NCBI RefSeq assembly: GCF_000721705.1
Contig: NZ_JOJL01000007.1
Location: forward strand, 372,001 to 436,000
Length of the DNA: 64,000 nt
Direction: 5' to 3'
Origin: Actinoplanes subtropicus
GTDB lineage: Bacteria > Actinomycetota > Actinomycetes > Mycobacteriales > Micromonosporaceae
A program made the position numbers and the translations under genes. Below the pieces are notes generated by a model. It was not told the DNA's origin. It saw only the letters and a list, made by a program, of their open reading frames with translations, and did not search any database. Shown one piece after another: positions 23,930 through 32,282 of this stretch; position 1 is the first letter of the stretch, and every line of letters begins with the position of its first letter.

Positions 23930-24031
23930 GCACTGGCGGTCAGTTACACCCTCGAAGGCGTCGGCTACATCATCGCCGGGACGTTCCTCGTCGCCTCGAT
24001 CACCCCGTCCGCCCCCGGCCCGGCCCACGGC
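23930..24031 (+). pseudogene. Fragment of YbfB/YjiJ-type MFS transporter
   Basis: About 33 codons read ALAVSYTLEGVGYIIAG followed by TFLVASITPSAPGPA, a transmembrane segment typical of YbfB/YjiJ-like transporters (the LEGxGYIxxGTFLVA pattern). Nothing else of the gene is present. It begins just after the PfpI stop. Confidence 0.6.
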
Positions 24032-24035
24032 ACGG

Positions 24036-24518
24036 TCAGAGTTCGTCGAAGACGAGCCAGGTGCGGCTGGACCGGATGCCGGGGACGGCCTGGACCTGGG
24101 CCAGGACCACGTCGCGGAGGGCGGCGTTGTCGGGGGTGCGGACCAGCATCAGGATGTCGACGTCGCCGCCGACCATGGCGATGTGCTGGACGTACGGGAC
24201 CGCACGCAGCCGGCCCGCGACCGCCTCCCACGTGTTCTGCTCGATGGTCAGCAACACGTACGCCGTCGTGCCCAGGCCGGCCTTCGCCGGGTCGAGGCGG
24301 GCGGTGAAGCCGGTGATCACGCCGTCGGCGGTCAGTCTCTCCAGGCGGGCGTACGCGTTGGTGCGGGAGACGCGGACCCGCTCGGCCAGCGTGCGCACCG
24401 ACAGGCGGCCGTCGGCGGTCAGCTCGCGCAGGATCGCCCGGTCGACGTCGTCGAGGGGCGGCGCCGTTCGTCCCACGGGGCGCTGCGGGAGCGGCCGAAT
24501 GTTCGACAAATGGTCCAC
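24036..24518 (-). CDS. Lrp/AsnC-family transcriptional regulator
   Basis: About 160 residues: helix-turn-helix LDDVDRAILRELTADGRLSVRTLAERVRVSRTNAYARLERL and a C-terminal RAM ligand domain (AYVLLTIEQNTWEAVAGRL, VGGDVDILMLVRT). GTG 24518 is chosen because GAGGGAG lies eight bases upstream; an earlier GTG at 24533 has none. Divergent from the 2-oxoacid dehydrogenase operon, as BkdR is in other bacteria, so it probably activates or represses that operon in response to branched-chain amino acids. Confidence 0.9.
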   Translation of the reverse strand: MDHLSNIRPLPQRPVGRTAPPLDDVDRAILRELTADGRLSVRTLAERVRVSRTNAYARLERLTADGVITGFTARLDPAKAGLGTTAYVLLTIEQNTWEAVAGRLRAVPYVQHIAMVGGDVDILMLVRTPDNAALRDVVLAQVQAVPGIRSSRTWLVFDEL

Positions 24519-24625
24519 CGCAAGCTCCCTCACAGGTCAGCCGTCCCGAATCCAGCCAGGCTGTTGAGCCATTCGACCGCGCTCGGCGAGCATCTGTCCA
24601 ACGGATGGTGCGGAAGGGGCGGGCG

Positions 24626-25732
24626 ATGACTCAGCGGCGGCAAGACTCCGGACCCGATGCGCTGCTGCCCTCGCGAGAGCCGGTCCGGTTCCTCACCGAG
24701 GCCGGGACGGCGGTTCGGGCGCGGCCGGCCTACCCCGTGCCGGATCTGGACCTGCTCCGGCTCGCGTACGGGAAAATGGTGGTCGGCCGGCGTTTCGACG
24801 AGCAGGCCACGGCGCTGACCAAGCAGGGCCGGCTCGCGGTCTACCCGTCCAGCCACGGGCAGGAGGCCTGCCAGGTGGGCGCCGTGCTCGCGGTCGAGGA
24901 CGACGACTGGCTGTTCCCGACCTACCGCGAGTCGGTGGCGCTGGTGACCCGCGGCATCGACCCGGTCGAGGTGCTCTCGCTGCTGCGCGGGGACAGCCAC
25001 TGCGGCTACGACCCACGCCGGCACCACGTCGCGCCGCAGTGCACGCCGCTGGCGACCCAGACGCTGCACGCGACCGGGCTCGCCTACGCGCGGCGGCGGC
25101 AGGGCACCGACCGGGTCACGCTCGCCTTCACCGGTGACGGCGCGACCAGCGAGGGCGACTTCCACGAGGCGCTCAACTTCGCGGCCGTGTTCCGCGCGCC
25201 GGTGGTGTTCCTGGTGCAGAACAACGGCTACGCGATCTCGGTGCCGCTGAGCCGGCAGACCGCGGCGCCGTCGCTGGCGTACAAGGGCATCGGGTACGGC
25301 GTACCCGCCGAGCAGGTCGACGGGAACGACCCGGTGGCCGTGCTCGCGGTGCTGTCGGCCGCCGTCCGGCACGCCCGGTCGGGGGCCGGGCCGTTCCTGG
25401 TGGAGGCGCACACCTACCGGATGCAGGCGCACACGAACGCCGACGACGCCACCCGCTACCGCGCCGAGGGCGAGGTCGAGCTGTGGCGCAAGCGGGATCC
25501 GATCGCCCGGCTCGAGGCGTACCTGCGCAAGCGGGGTGCCCTCACCGACGGGGACGTGGCCGCGGTCGCCGCCGAGGCCGAGCAGTTCGCGACGGCACTG
25601 CGGGCCCGGATGAACACCGACCCGAGCCTGGACCCCACCGACCTTTTCGCCCACGTCTACGGCGAGCCGACTCCGCAACTGCGGGAGCAGCGCGCCGGCC
25701 TCGAGACCGAACTCGCCGCGGAGGTGCGCTGA
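24626..25732 (+). CDS. bkdA: Branched-chain 2-oxoacid dehydrogenase E1 alpha
   Basis: A 368-residue E1 alpha. TPP motif begins GDGATSEGDFHEALNFAAVF and ends QNNGYAISVP; the phosphorylation-loop-like segment YRMQAHTNADDATRYR and PTYRESVALVTRG are conserved. With E1 beta and E2 it oxidatively decarboxylates 2-oxoacids to acyl-CoA. Sequence is closer to the branched-chain/acetoin type than to homodimeric AceE. Stop and next ATG overlap by one base. Products (isobutyryl-, isovaleryl-, 2-methylbutyryl-CoA) prime branched fatty acids in actinomycetes. Confidence 0.92.
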   Translation: MTQRRQDSGPDALLPSREPVRFLTEAGTAVRARPAYPVPDLDLLRLAYGKMVVGRRFDEQATALTKQGRLAVYPSSHGQEACQVGAVLAVEDDDWLFPTYRESVALVTRGIDPVEVLSLLRGDSHCGYDPRRHHVAPQCTPLATQTLHATGLAYARRRQGTDRVTLAFTGDGATSEGDFHEALNFAAVFRAPVVFLVQNNGYAISVPLSRQTAAPSLAYKGIGYGVPAEQVDGNDPVAVLAVLSAAVRHARSGAGPFLVEAHTYRMQAHTNADDATRYRAEGEVELWRKRDPIARLEAYLRKRGALTDGDVAAVAAEAEQFATALRARMNTDPSLDPTDLFAHVYGEPTPQLREQRAGLETELAAEVR

Positions 25733-26742
25733 TGGCGCCGACCACGATGGCGCAGGCGCTCAACGCGGCGCTGCGCGACGCCATGCACGACGACGACTCG
25801 GTGGTGGTGTTCGGCGAGGACGTCGGCGCGCTCGGCGGCGTCTTCCGGATCACCGACGGTCTGACCCACAAGTTCGGCGACGAGCGCTGCTTCGACACCC
25901 CGCTGGCCGAGTCGGGCATCGTCGGGTTCGCGGTGGGGATGGCGATCGGCGGGTTCCGGCCGGTGGTCGAGATGCAGTTCGACGCGTTCGCCTACCCGGC
26001 CTTCGAGCAGATCGCCTCGCACGTGGCCAAGCTGCGCAACCGGACCCGGGGGCGGCTCGGCCTGCCGATGGTCATCCGGATTCCGTACGCGGGCGGGATC
26101 GGCGGCGTGGAGCACCACTGCGACTCGAGCGAGGCCTACTACGCGCACACGCCCGGGCTGAAGGTGGTCACCCCGTCGACCGTGGCCGACGCGTACTCGC
26201 TGCTGCGCGAGGCCGTCGAGGATCCCGACCCGGTGGTGTTCCTCGAGCCGAAGAAGCTCTACTGGACGAAGTCCGAAGTGGACCTGCCGGCGCGGGCCGA
26301 GCCGTTCGGGCGGGCCGTGGTGCGCCGCCCGGGACGGGACGTGACGCTGGTGGCGTACGGGCCGTCGGTGCCGGTGGCGCTGGAGGCCGCGGACGCCGCC
26401 GCCGGGGAGGGCTGGGACGTCGAGGTGGTCGACCTGCGCACGATCGTGCCGTTCGACGACGCCACGGTGGCCGATTCGGTGCGCCGCACCGGGCGGTGCG
26501 TGGTGGTGCAGGAGGCCGCCGGTTTCGCGGGCGTGGGCGCCGAGGTCGCCGCCCGGGTGCAGGAGCGCTGCTTCCACAGCCTGCACGCGCCGGTGCTGCG
26601 GGTGTCGGGCTTCGACGTGCCGTACCCGCCGCCGATGCTCGAACACCACCACCTGCCGGGGGTGGACCGGATCCTGGACACGCTCGACCGCCTGCAGCGC
26701 GACGACGAGCCCGACACTCGATTCGCCGGGGGTGCGGCATGA
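25732..26742 (+). CDS. bkdB: Branched-chain 2-oxoacid dehydrogenase E1 beta
   Basis: A 336-residue transketolase-like subunit. MAPTTMAQALNAALRDAM, FGEDVGALGGVFRITDGL, CFDTPLAESGIVGFAVGMA and the C-terminal VVQEAAGFAGVGAEVAARVQE are family landmarks; the catalytic His lies in GGVEHHCDSSEA. Overlaps both neighbours (1 bp before, 4 bp ATGA after), so subunits are made in step. Confidence 0.93.
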   Translation: MAPTTMAQALNAALRDAMHDDDSVVVFGEDVGALGGVFRITDGLTHKFGDERCFDTPLAESGIVGFAVGMAIGGFRPVVEMQFDAFAYPAFEQIASHVAKLRNRTRGRLGLPMVIRIPYAGGIGGVEHHCDSSEAYYAHTPGLKVVTPSTVADAYSLLREAVEDPDPVVFLEPKKLYWTKSEVDLPARAEPFGRAVVRRPGRDVTLVAYGPSVPVALEAADAAAGEGWDVEVVDLRTIVPFDDATVADSVRRTGRCVVVQEAAGFAGVGAEVAARVQERCFHSLHAPVLRVSGFDVPYPPPMLEHHHLPGVDRILDTLDRLQRDDEPDTRFAGGAA

Positions 26743-27911
26743 GCCGGGAGGTGTTCCGGCTGCCCGATCTCGGTGAGGGGCTCACCGAGGCGGAGGTCGT
26801 CGAGTGGCGGGTGGCGGCCGGCGACACGGTGGCCGTGGACCAGGTCGTCGTCGAGGTGGAGACCGCGAAGGCGGCCGTCGAGGTGCCGATCCCGTTCGCG
26901 GGCACGGTCGTCGAACTGTGCGCGCCGGCCGGTTCGGTGGTCGCGGTCGGGGCGCCGTTGATCGCGGTGGACGGCGGCGGGTCGGGCAACGTCCTGATCG
27001 GCTACGGCACGAGTGGCGCGCACGCCGGCACGACGCGCCGGCGCAGGGCCGCAAAACCACAAGAAACGACCGAAGCCGCCGTACGCGTCATCTCTCCGGT
27101 CGTGCGACGCCTGGCCAGGACGCACGGCATCGACCTCGCCACGCTCACCCCGAGCGGCAGCGGCGGCATCATCGTGCGGCGCGACGTCGAGGCGGCGATC
27201 TCCGCGGTCCCCCAGTTGGAGAGCGCCGGCCTGCGCATCCCCCTCCGAGGGGTGCGCCGGGCGATGGCCGAGAAGCTGTCCCGCAGCCGCGCCGAGATCC
27301 CCGAGGCGACCACCTGGGTCGACGCCGACGCCACCGCGCTGCTGGCGATGCGCGCCGCGGTGAACCGCACCGCCGCCGACCCGATCAGCCTGATGGCCTT
27401 CCTGGCCCGCATCTGCGTCGCCGCCCTGCGCCGCTTTCCCGAGCTCCATTCCTTCGTGGACACCGAGCGGGCGGAGATCGTCCAGTTCTCGCACGTCCAC
27501 CTGGGCTTCGCCGCGCAGACCCCGCGGGGCCTGGTCGTGCCGGTGGTACGGGACGCGCACGAGCGCACCCTGGCCGAGCTCGCCGCGGCCCTGCGCGAGC
27601 ACACCGAGGCGGCCCGGGCCGGGACCCTCGAGCCGCGGCATCTCACCGGCGGCACGTTCACCCTCAACAACTACGGGGTGTTCGGCGTCGACGGCGGCGC
27701 GCCGATCATCAACCACCCGGAGGCGGCGTTGCTCGGCGTCGGCCGGATCGTGCCGCGGCCGTGGGTGGTCGACGGCGAGCTGGCCGTACGCAGTGTCACG
27801 CAGCTCTCGTTCACCTTCGACCACCGGGTCTGCGACGGCGGCACGGCCGGGGGCTTCCTCCGCTTCGTGGCCGATTGCGTGGAGGACCCGTACCGGATGA
27901 TGTTGTTCTAG
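26739..27911 (+). CDS. bkdC: Branched-chain 2-oxoacid dehydrogenase E2 (dihydrolipoyl acyltransferase)
   Basis: A 390-residue E2 with one lipoyl domain (lipoyl Lys44 in ETAKAAVEVP), a short linker, a peripheral-subunit-binding domain (VVRRLARTHGIDLATLTPSG...RRDVEAA, about residues 115-150) and the catalytic core ending FDHRVCDGGTAGGF with the active-site His and Asp. No E3 gene follows, so lipoamide dehydrogenase must come from elsewhere. Last gene of the operon; the convergent GntR gene ends 30 bp on. Confidence 0.93.
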   Translation: MSREVFRLPDLGEGLTEAEVVEWRVAAGDTVAVDQVVVEVETAKAAVEVPIPFAGTVVELCAPAGSVVAVGAPLIAVDGGGSGNVLIGYGTSGAHAGTTRRRRAAKPQETTEAAVRVISPVVRRLARTHGIDLATLTPSGSGGIIVRRDVEAAISAVPQLESAGLRIPLRGVRRAMAEKLSRSRAEIPEATTWVDADATALLAMRAAVNRTAADPISLMAFLARICVAALRRFPELHSFVDTERAEIVQFSHVHLGFAAQTPRGLVVPVVRDAHERTLAELAAALREHTEAARAGTLEPRHLTGGTFTLNNYGVFGVDGGAPIINHPEAALLGVGRIVPRPWVVDGELAVRSVTQLSFTFDHRVCDGGTAGGFLRFVADCVEDPYRMMLF

Positions 27912-27940
27912 GGCTGTTGCGCCGCCATCCAGGCCGCCGA

Positions 27941-28615
27941 TCAGCGGCCGCGGGCGTTGCGGATGGTGACCGCCGCGTTGAGGTTGTGCCAGCGGGCGAA
28001 CTGCTCGAGGTCGGACGGGTTCACCCGCTCCTGGCGGAGCCGCTGCAGCAACTCGTCGTGTTCATCGACGGCGCTGGCCAGCCGTTTCGCCGGGTAGAGC
28101 GAGACCAGCACGCGGGACGCGTCGATCCGGTCCCAGACCTGGTCCAAGGCGTCGACGAGGTACGTGTTGGCGGCGCGCGAATAGATGAGCCGGTGGAAAC
28201 GGCGGTGCAGCGCCATGACCGCCTCGTTGTCGATGCCGCCGGTCAGCTGGCGACGCAGCGCCGCGTTGATCTGCTCGGCCTCGGCGAGGATCTCCGGCGT
28301 CAGCATCGGCTGGGCCTGGCGCACCGCATACCCGTCGAGCAGCGCGAGCATCTCGACGAGTTCCTCCCAGGCGTCGTCGGTGAGGGTGGCCACGCGGGCG
28401 CCGACATTGCGCTCGAAGGTGACCAGCCCCTCGGCCTCGAGCCGGCGGATGGCCTCCCGGATCGGGACGGGGCTGACCTCCAGATCGCGGGCGAGGCCGG
28501 AGAGCACCAGCCGGTAGCCCGGCCCGTACCGCCCTTCGAGGATGCGTTGCCGCAGCGTGCGATACGCGGCCTCGTGCTTGGAGAGGTCACCCGCCGGCAC
28601 GCGTGGTGGGGCCAT
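27941..28615 (-). CDS. GntR-family regulator with FCD domain
   Basis: A 224-residue regulator: N-terminal winged helix (RILEGRYGPGYRLVLSGLARDLEVSPVPIREAIRRLEAEGLV) and an all-helical FCD ligand domain with metal-binding pattern around MALHRRFHRLIYSRAANTY and VDEHDELL. AGAGGAG precedes ATG 28615. Two identical palindromes 31-58 bp upstream indicate autoregulation. Ligand is probably a small organic acid; the target may include the divergent glycosyltransferase. Confidence 0.9.
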   Translation of the reverse strand: MAPPRVPAGDLSKHEAAYRTLRQRILEGRYGPGYRLVLSGLARDLEVSPVPIREAIRRLEAEGLVTFERNVGARVATLTDDAWEELVEMLALLDGYAVRQAQPMLTPEILAEAEQINAALRRQLTGGIDNEAVMALHRRFHRLIYSRAANTYLVDALDQVWDRIDASRVLVSLYPAKRLASAVDEHDELLQRLRQERVNPSDLEQFARWHNLNAAVTIRNARGR

Positions 28616-28645
28616 GCGACGACTCCTCTGGACGGGCTCGAAGAC

Positions 28646-28673
28646 ATCGTATACGATCCGATCGTATACGATC
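28646..28673. promoter_or_regulatory. Tandem GntR operators ATCGTATACGAT
   Basis: The perfect 12-bp palindrome ATCGTATACGAT occurs at 28646-28657 and again at 28661-28672 (15-bp period), between the GntR gene (start 28615) and the divergent glycosyltransferase (start 28756). Confidence 0.85.
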
Positions 28674-28755
28674 CAGGCCGTGCCGCGGGGGTGCGTGGCC
28701 TGGATCGTGTCCGATCCGGCGCCGCCGTCACGGCCGGACGTATAGCCTTTTTGGT

Positions 28756-29568
28756 GTGGTTGCACCGGTTTGCGTCGTCGTGCCGGCGTACAGGGCGGAG
28801 CGCTTCATCCGCAGCACGGTGGAGAGCGTGCTCGCCCAGACCTTCGGCGACTTCGAGCTGGTGGTTCTGGAGAACGGCGTCACCGACGACACCGCCGCGA
28901 TCATCGGCGGCCTGGCCGACCCGCGGATCCGGCTGGAGCGCAACGAGACCGTCCTGCCGATGACCAAGAACTGGAACCGGGCCGTCGAGCTGAGCCGCTC
29001 GCCGCTGGTCAAGCTGCTGTGCGCGGACGACGTGATCTACCCACGCTGCCTGGAGACCCAGGTCGCGGCGATGCGGGTCCGGCGGTCGGCGGCGCTGGTG
29101 GCCTGCCGCCGCGACCTGATCGACGTCGACGGCGCCACGGTCAGCGCCGCCGGCTGCCTGCGCGGGCTGCTCGGCCGGCACACCCGCGAGCAGGTGGCCC
29201 GGGCGATCGTCCGGCACGGCGGCAACCCGATCGGCGAGCCCGGCTCGGTGCTGTTCCGGCGCGAGGCGTTCGACGCGGCCGGCGGCTTCTCCGCCGACCA
29301 GCCGCTGCTGATGGACCTGGATATGTGGGTACGCCTGCTGGACCACGGCGACCTCATCGGACAGGTCGACAGCCTCGCCGCGTTCCGCCTGCACGACACG
29401 TCGACCACCAGCCGGGTCGCGATCGAGCAGAAGGCCGCCCAGGCCACCCTGATCCGCGACGTGGTGGCCCGGAACCCGGTCCCGATCGCCGACCGGGTGA
29501 TCGGCGTCGCGGCGGGCCACCTGGGCCGGCTCTGGTGGAACCATTTGCAGGCCAAGGCCGGCACCTGA
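28756..29568 (+). CDS. Family 2 glycosyltransferase
   Basis: A 270-residue GT-A fold enzyme: VCVVVPAYRAERFIRSTVESVLAQT at the N-terminus, nucleotide-sugar site LENGVTDDT, the acidic metal site LLCADDVIYP near residue 95 and the acceptor/base region FSADQPLLMDLDMWVRLL. No membrane helix. Adds a sugar from an NDP-sugar to a cell-envelope glycan or metabolite; acceptor unknown. GTG start without a strong ribosome site. Downstream DNA abuts the truncated HupE-like remnant on the opposite strand. Confidence 0.88.
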   Translation: MVAPVCVVVPAYRAERFIRSTVESVLAQTFGDFELVVLENGVTDDTAAIIGGLADPRIRLERNETVLPMTKNWNRAVELSRSPLVKLLCADDVIYPRCLETQVAAMRVRRSAALVACRRDLIDVDGATVSAAGCLRGLLGRHTREQVARAIVRHGGNPIGEPGSVLFRREAFDAAGGFSADQPLLMDLDMWVRLLDHGDLIGQVDSLAAFRLHDTSTTSRVAIEQKAAQATLIRDVVARNPVPIADRVIGVAAGHLGRLWWNHLQAKAGT

Positions 29569-29576
29569 CCGCGGCG

Positions 29577-29836
29577 GCCATCGCCCCGTCGTCCCGGTCG
29601 TCGAAGGCCGCAGTCCCGGCCCGGAACAGCGGATCGTCCTTCTCGGCGTCGGCCGTCGAGACGACGAACAGGTCGTATTCCAAACCTAATTTCGTACGCA
29701 CCTGGCCGCCCTCGCCCTTGGCCACGTCCACGTAGACAGTCGAGCTGAAACCGTGCGCGGCGGCCGGTGCGGCGCCGAACAACAAGGCGCCGAGAAGGGC
29801 GGCGAGCAGAACCGCGGAGCGGATCGGGCGACACAT
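29577..29836 (-). pseudogene. 5' remnant of secreted HupE/UreJ-type membrane protein gene
   Basis: From ATG 29836 the frame encodes a signal peptide (AVLLAALLGALLFGAAPAAA) and the start of a mature domain (HGFSSTVYVDV, RTKLGLEYDLFVVSTADAE, DPLFRAGTAAFDDRDDGA), a pattern I associate with actinobacterial HupE/UreJ-type proteins. Family resemblance ends where the end of the glycosyltransferase gene begins; the transmembrane part is lost. The frame stays open antisense to the glycosyltransferase, so a chimeric product is possible but unlikely to work. Confidence 0.65.
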
Positions 29837-29860
29837 GCGACAGCACGCTGCACGGCACGG

Positions 29861-30115
29861 GTGAACATCAGTCGGACCACGGGCCACCTCGGGCAGCAGT
29901 TCCTGGTGGTGGGCGCGGAGGTCGCCGAGCCGACCGCGAACCTCACCGCCGCCGACTGGTCCGGCGCGTCGTTCCGCGGCGAGGGGCTCGGGGCCTCGTC
30001 CACGTACGACCCGGGCACGTTCACCGCCGAGCGGTGCGGTGCCGCCATCCGCGCCGGGGTGGCGGCCGTGCTGCACAACCTGACCGGCATCGTGCTCTGG
30101 CTCGACACGGTCTAA
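29861..30115 (+). CDS. Small hypothetical protein
   Basis: An 84-codon frame with GTG start and good third-position GC (ISRTTGHLGQQFLVVGAEVA...AIRAGVAAVLHNLTGIVLWL). No recognised domain and no signal peptide. It may be a real small gene or the remnant of a larger one; its stop is just beyond the end of the sigma-factor gene on the other strand (4-bp overlap). Confidence 0.35.
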   Translation: MNISRTTGHLGQQFLVVGAEVAEPTANLTAADWSGASFRGEGLGASSTYDPGTFTAERCGAAIRAGVAAVLHNLTGIVLWLDTV

Positions 30116-31347
30116 TCCAGCGCATCCGCGCGGCCGGTCAGGTATCGCCGCTCGGGGAGGCTGGCGGTGCGCCGGGCGGCCTCGCGGTAGTCGGCGGCGG
30201 CGCCGGCCCGGTCGCCGGCCAGCTGGCGAAGGTGCGCCCGGGTCGCCAGGAGCCGGTGGTGGCGGGCCATCCGGCCGTCCGCCTTCAGGACGGCGACCAG
30301 GGCAAGGCCGGCCTCGGGACCGTGCACCATCGCAGTGGCCACGGCCCGGTTCAGCGTCGTCATCGGGTTCGGCGCGACGCTCTCCAGCACCTCGTACAGG
30401 CCGAGGATCTGCGGCCAGTCGGTCTCGTCCATGGTGGACGCCTCGTCGTGCACGGCCGCGATCGCCGCCTGCAGCTGGTAGGGGCCGACGTCGCCGCGGG
30501 GCAGCGCCGCGGAGACCAGGGCGATGCCCTCGGCGATCAGGGACGGCGTCCAGCGGGCGCGGTCCTGCTCGGCCAGCGGCACCAGTGCCCCGTCCGGCCC
30601 GGTGCGGGCCGGGCGTCGCGCCTCGGTGAGCAGCATCAGGGCCAGCAGGCCAGAGGTCTCGGCGTCCTCGGGCACCAGCCGGCACAGCAGGCGGGCCAGC
30701 CGGATCGCCTCGCCGGACAGGCTCGGGCCGGTCAGCTGCTCGCCCGAGGAGGCGGTGTAGCCCTCGTTGAAGATCAGGTAGAGGACGTGCTGGACCGCGC
30801 GCAGCCGCTCACCGGCCTCGCCGGGTGGCAGGCCGAACCCGAGGCCGCCGGCCTTGATGGTCGCCTTCGCCCGGCTGATCCGCTGCGCCATGGTGGCCTC
30901 GGGCACCAGGAAGGCCGCCGCGATCTGCGCCGTGGTCAGGCCGCCCACGGCCCGCAGCGTGAGCGCGATCTGGCTGGGCACCGACAGCGCCGGGTGGCAG
31001 CACAGGAACAGCATCTCGAGCGAATCGTCGCGGTCCGCGTCGGCGCCGCCGTCGGCCGGGCCGGCCAGCAGCTCGGACTGCGGCGTCGCGGCGAAGACCG
31101 CCTCCTCGCGCAGCCGGCGCGAGTCCTCCTGGCGTAGCTGGTCGATCAGCACCCGCGAGGCGACCGTCACCAGCCAGCCGCGCGGGTTGTCCGGAATCCC
31201 GTCGGCCGGCCAGCGGCGGGCGGCCCGCAGCAGCGCCTCCTGGGTGGCGTCCTCGCACGCGTCGAACCGGCCGTAGCGGCGGGTGAGCGCGCCGAGGACC
31301 TGCGGCGCCAGCTCGCGCAGCAGGTCCTCGATCGGTGGCGTGCTCAC
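30112..31347 (-). CDS. ECF42-type RNA polymerase sigma factor (DUF6596)
   Basis: A 411-residue sigma factor: region 2 (ALTRRYGRFDACEDATQEALLRAARRWPADGIP...LVTVASRVLIDQLRQ), region 4 (LTLRAVGGLTTAQIAAAFLVPEATMAQRISRAK) and a long C-terminal TPR-like DUF6596 domain from about residue 190 (LIFNEGYTASSG, LNRAVATAMVHGPEAGL). This layout and the preceding YCII gene, joined by a 4-bp GTGA overlap, are diagnostic of group ECF42, in which no anti-sigma factor is encoded and the C-terminal extension is needed for activity. Confidence 0.92.
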   Translation of the reverse strand: MSTPPIEDLLRELAPQVLGALTRRYGRFDACEDATQEALLRAARRWPADGIPDNPRGWLVTVASRVLIDQLRQEDSRRLREEAVFAATPQSELLAGPADGGADADRDDSLEMLFLCCHPALSVPSQIALTLRAVGGLTTAQIAAAFLVPEATMAQRISRAKATIKAGGLGFGLPPGEAGERLRAVQHVLYLIFNEGYTASSGEQLTGPSLSGEAIRLARLLCRLVPEDAETSGLLALMLLTEARRPARTGPDGALVPLAEQDRARWTPSLIAEGIALVSAALPRGDVGPYQLQAAIAAVHDEASTMDETDWPQILGLYEVLESVAPNPMTTLNRAVATAMVHGPEAGLALVAVLKADGRMARHHRLLATRAHLRQLAGDRAGAAADYREAARRTASLPERRYLTGRADALD

Positions 31348-31706
31348 ATGTCGGGCGCGAACTCGTGCAGGACCGGCCAGACCTCGGTCGGGTTGATGTC
31401 CGCCCACGGCATCTCGGCGGCGAGCTCGTACGCCCGCTCCTCGCTCTCGACGTCGATGAAGCAGAACGAGGCCATGTACTCCTTGGTCTCCAGGTACGGT
31501 CCGTCGCTGACCACCGGGGCGCCGTCCTTGCGGGTGACCTGCTTCGCGGCGACGGCGTCGGCCAGCCCGTACGCGGCGAGCAGCTCGCCGGTCGCGGCGT
31601 ACTTCCTGTTGTAGGCGTCCTGCTTGGCGATCTCGCTCGGCCAGTCCTCGGGCTTGATGGACGACCACTTCTCCTGGTTGCCGTAGATCATCAGAAGGTA
31701 TTTCAC
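31344..31706 (-). CDS. YCII/DGPF-domain protein
   Basis: A 120-residue single-domain YCII protein (MKYLLMIYGNQEKW; DGPYLETKEYMASFCFIDV, the DGPF-like motif). DGPF proteins accompany ECF42 sigma factors almost universally, but experiments in Streptomyces suggest they are targets or partners, not anti-sigma factors. Good ribosome site (GAGAGGAACCC) before ATG 31706; first gene of the two-gene operon. Confidence 0.9.
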   Translation of the reverse strand: MKYLLMIYGNQEKWSSIKPEDWPSEIAKQDAYNRKYAATGELLAAYGLADAVAAKQVTRKDGAPVVSDGPYLETKEYMASFCFIDVESEERAYELAAEMPWADINPTEVWPVLHEFAPDM

Positions 31707-31847
31707 CGTGGGTTCCTCTCGGTCGACGTGCTCTCACGAGAGAGACGAAGCCGCCACCGGCCCGCTCGACATGGCGATGTCGAGGACCCCGGGCCGGCTT
31801 CGTCGTCCCGTACGGAAGACACGATCCGAGTATCCGGGAGGAACCTC

Positions 31848-32282
31848 ATGTCCACTGCGATCGCGGCCCCGCCGCTGCTGGCGCGCCGCCCCGTCTGGCT
31901 GGTCAACTACCTCGCCGCGCTGGCCGCCGGCGTGGTCGTCGAGGTGTGGGGGCTGATCTGGCGCGCCGCCGGCGTGCCGATGCGGGCCGCCGGCCTGGGC
32001 TCGGAGCACGCGACGGCGATCACCGTCGGGATGTTCGCGATGGGGACGATGGTCGTGACGTTCTGGTTCACCTTCGTGCTCGTGCTGATCGCCCGGTTCG
32101 CCCGCGACCCGCGGCGGGTCTACCTGCGTACGACGCTGCCGCTGCTCGTGCTCTCGCTCGCGGCGCCGATCCTGGCGGCGGACACCGCGACCGCCACCAA
32201 GATTGTGCTCGCCGCCGCCCACCTGATCGCCGGCGCGATCATCATCCCGGTCGTCGCCCGGCGGCTCCGGGTCCCCCGTTAG
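31848..32282 (+). CDS. DUF6069-like four-helix membrane protein
   Basis: A 144-residue protein with four predicted transmembrane helices (NYLAALAAGVVVEVWGLIW; AITVGMFAMGTMVVTFWFTF; LPLLVLSLAAPILA; ILAAAHLIAGAIIIPVVA region) and a basic C-terminus. Resembles the actinobacterial DUF6069 family. GGGAGGAACCTC before ATG. Divergent from the ECF42 operon, so it may belong to the same regulon. Ends tail-to-tail, overlapping the permease gene by 4 bp. Confidence 0.75.
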   Translation: MSTAIAAPPLLARRPVWLVNYLAALAAGVVVEVWGLIWRAAGVPMRAAGLGSEHATAITVGMFAMGTMVVTFWFTFVLVLIARFARDPRRVYLRTTLPLLVLSLAAPILAADTATATKIVLAAAHLIAGAIIIPVVARRLRVPR

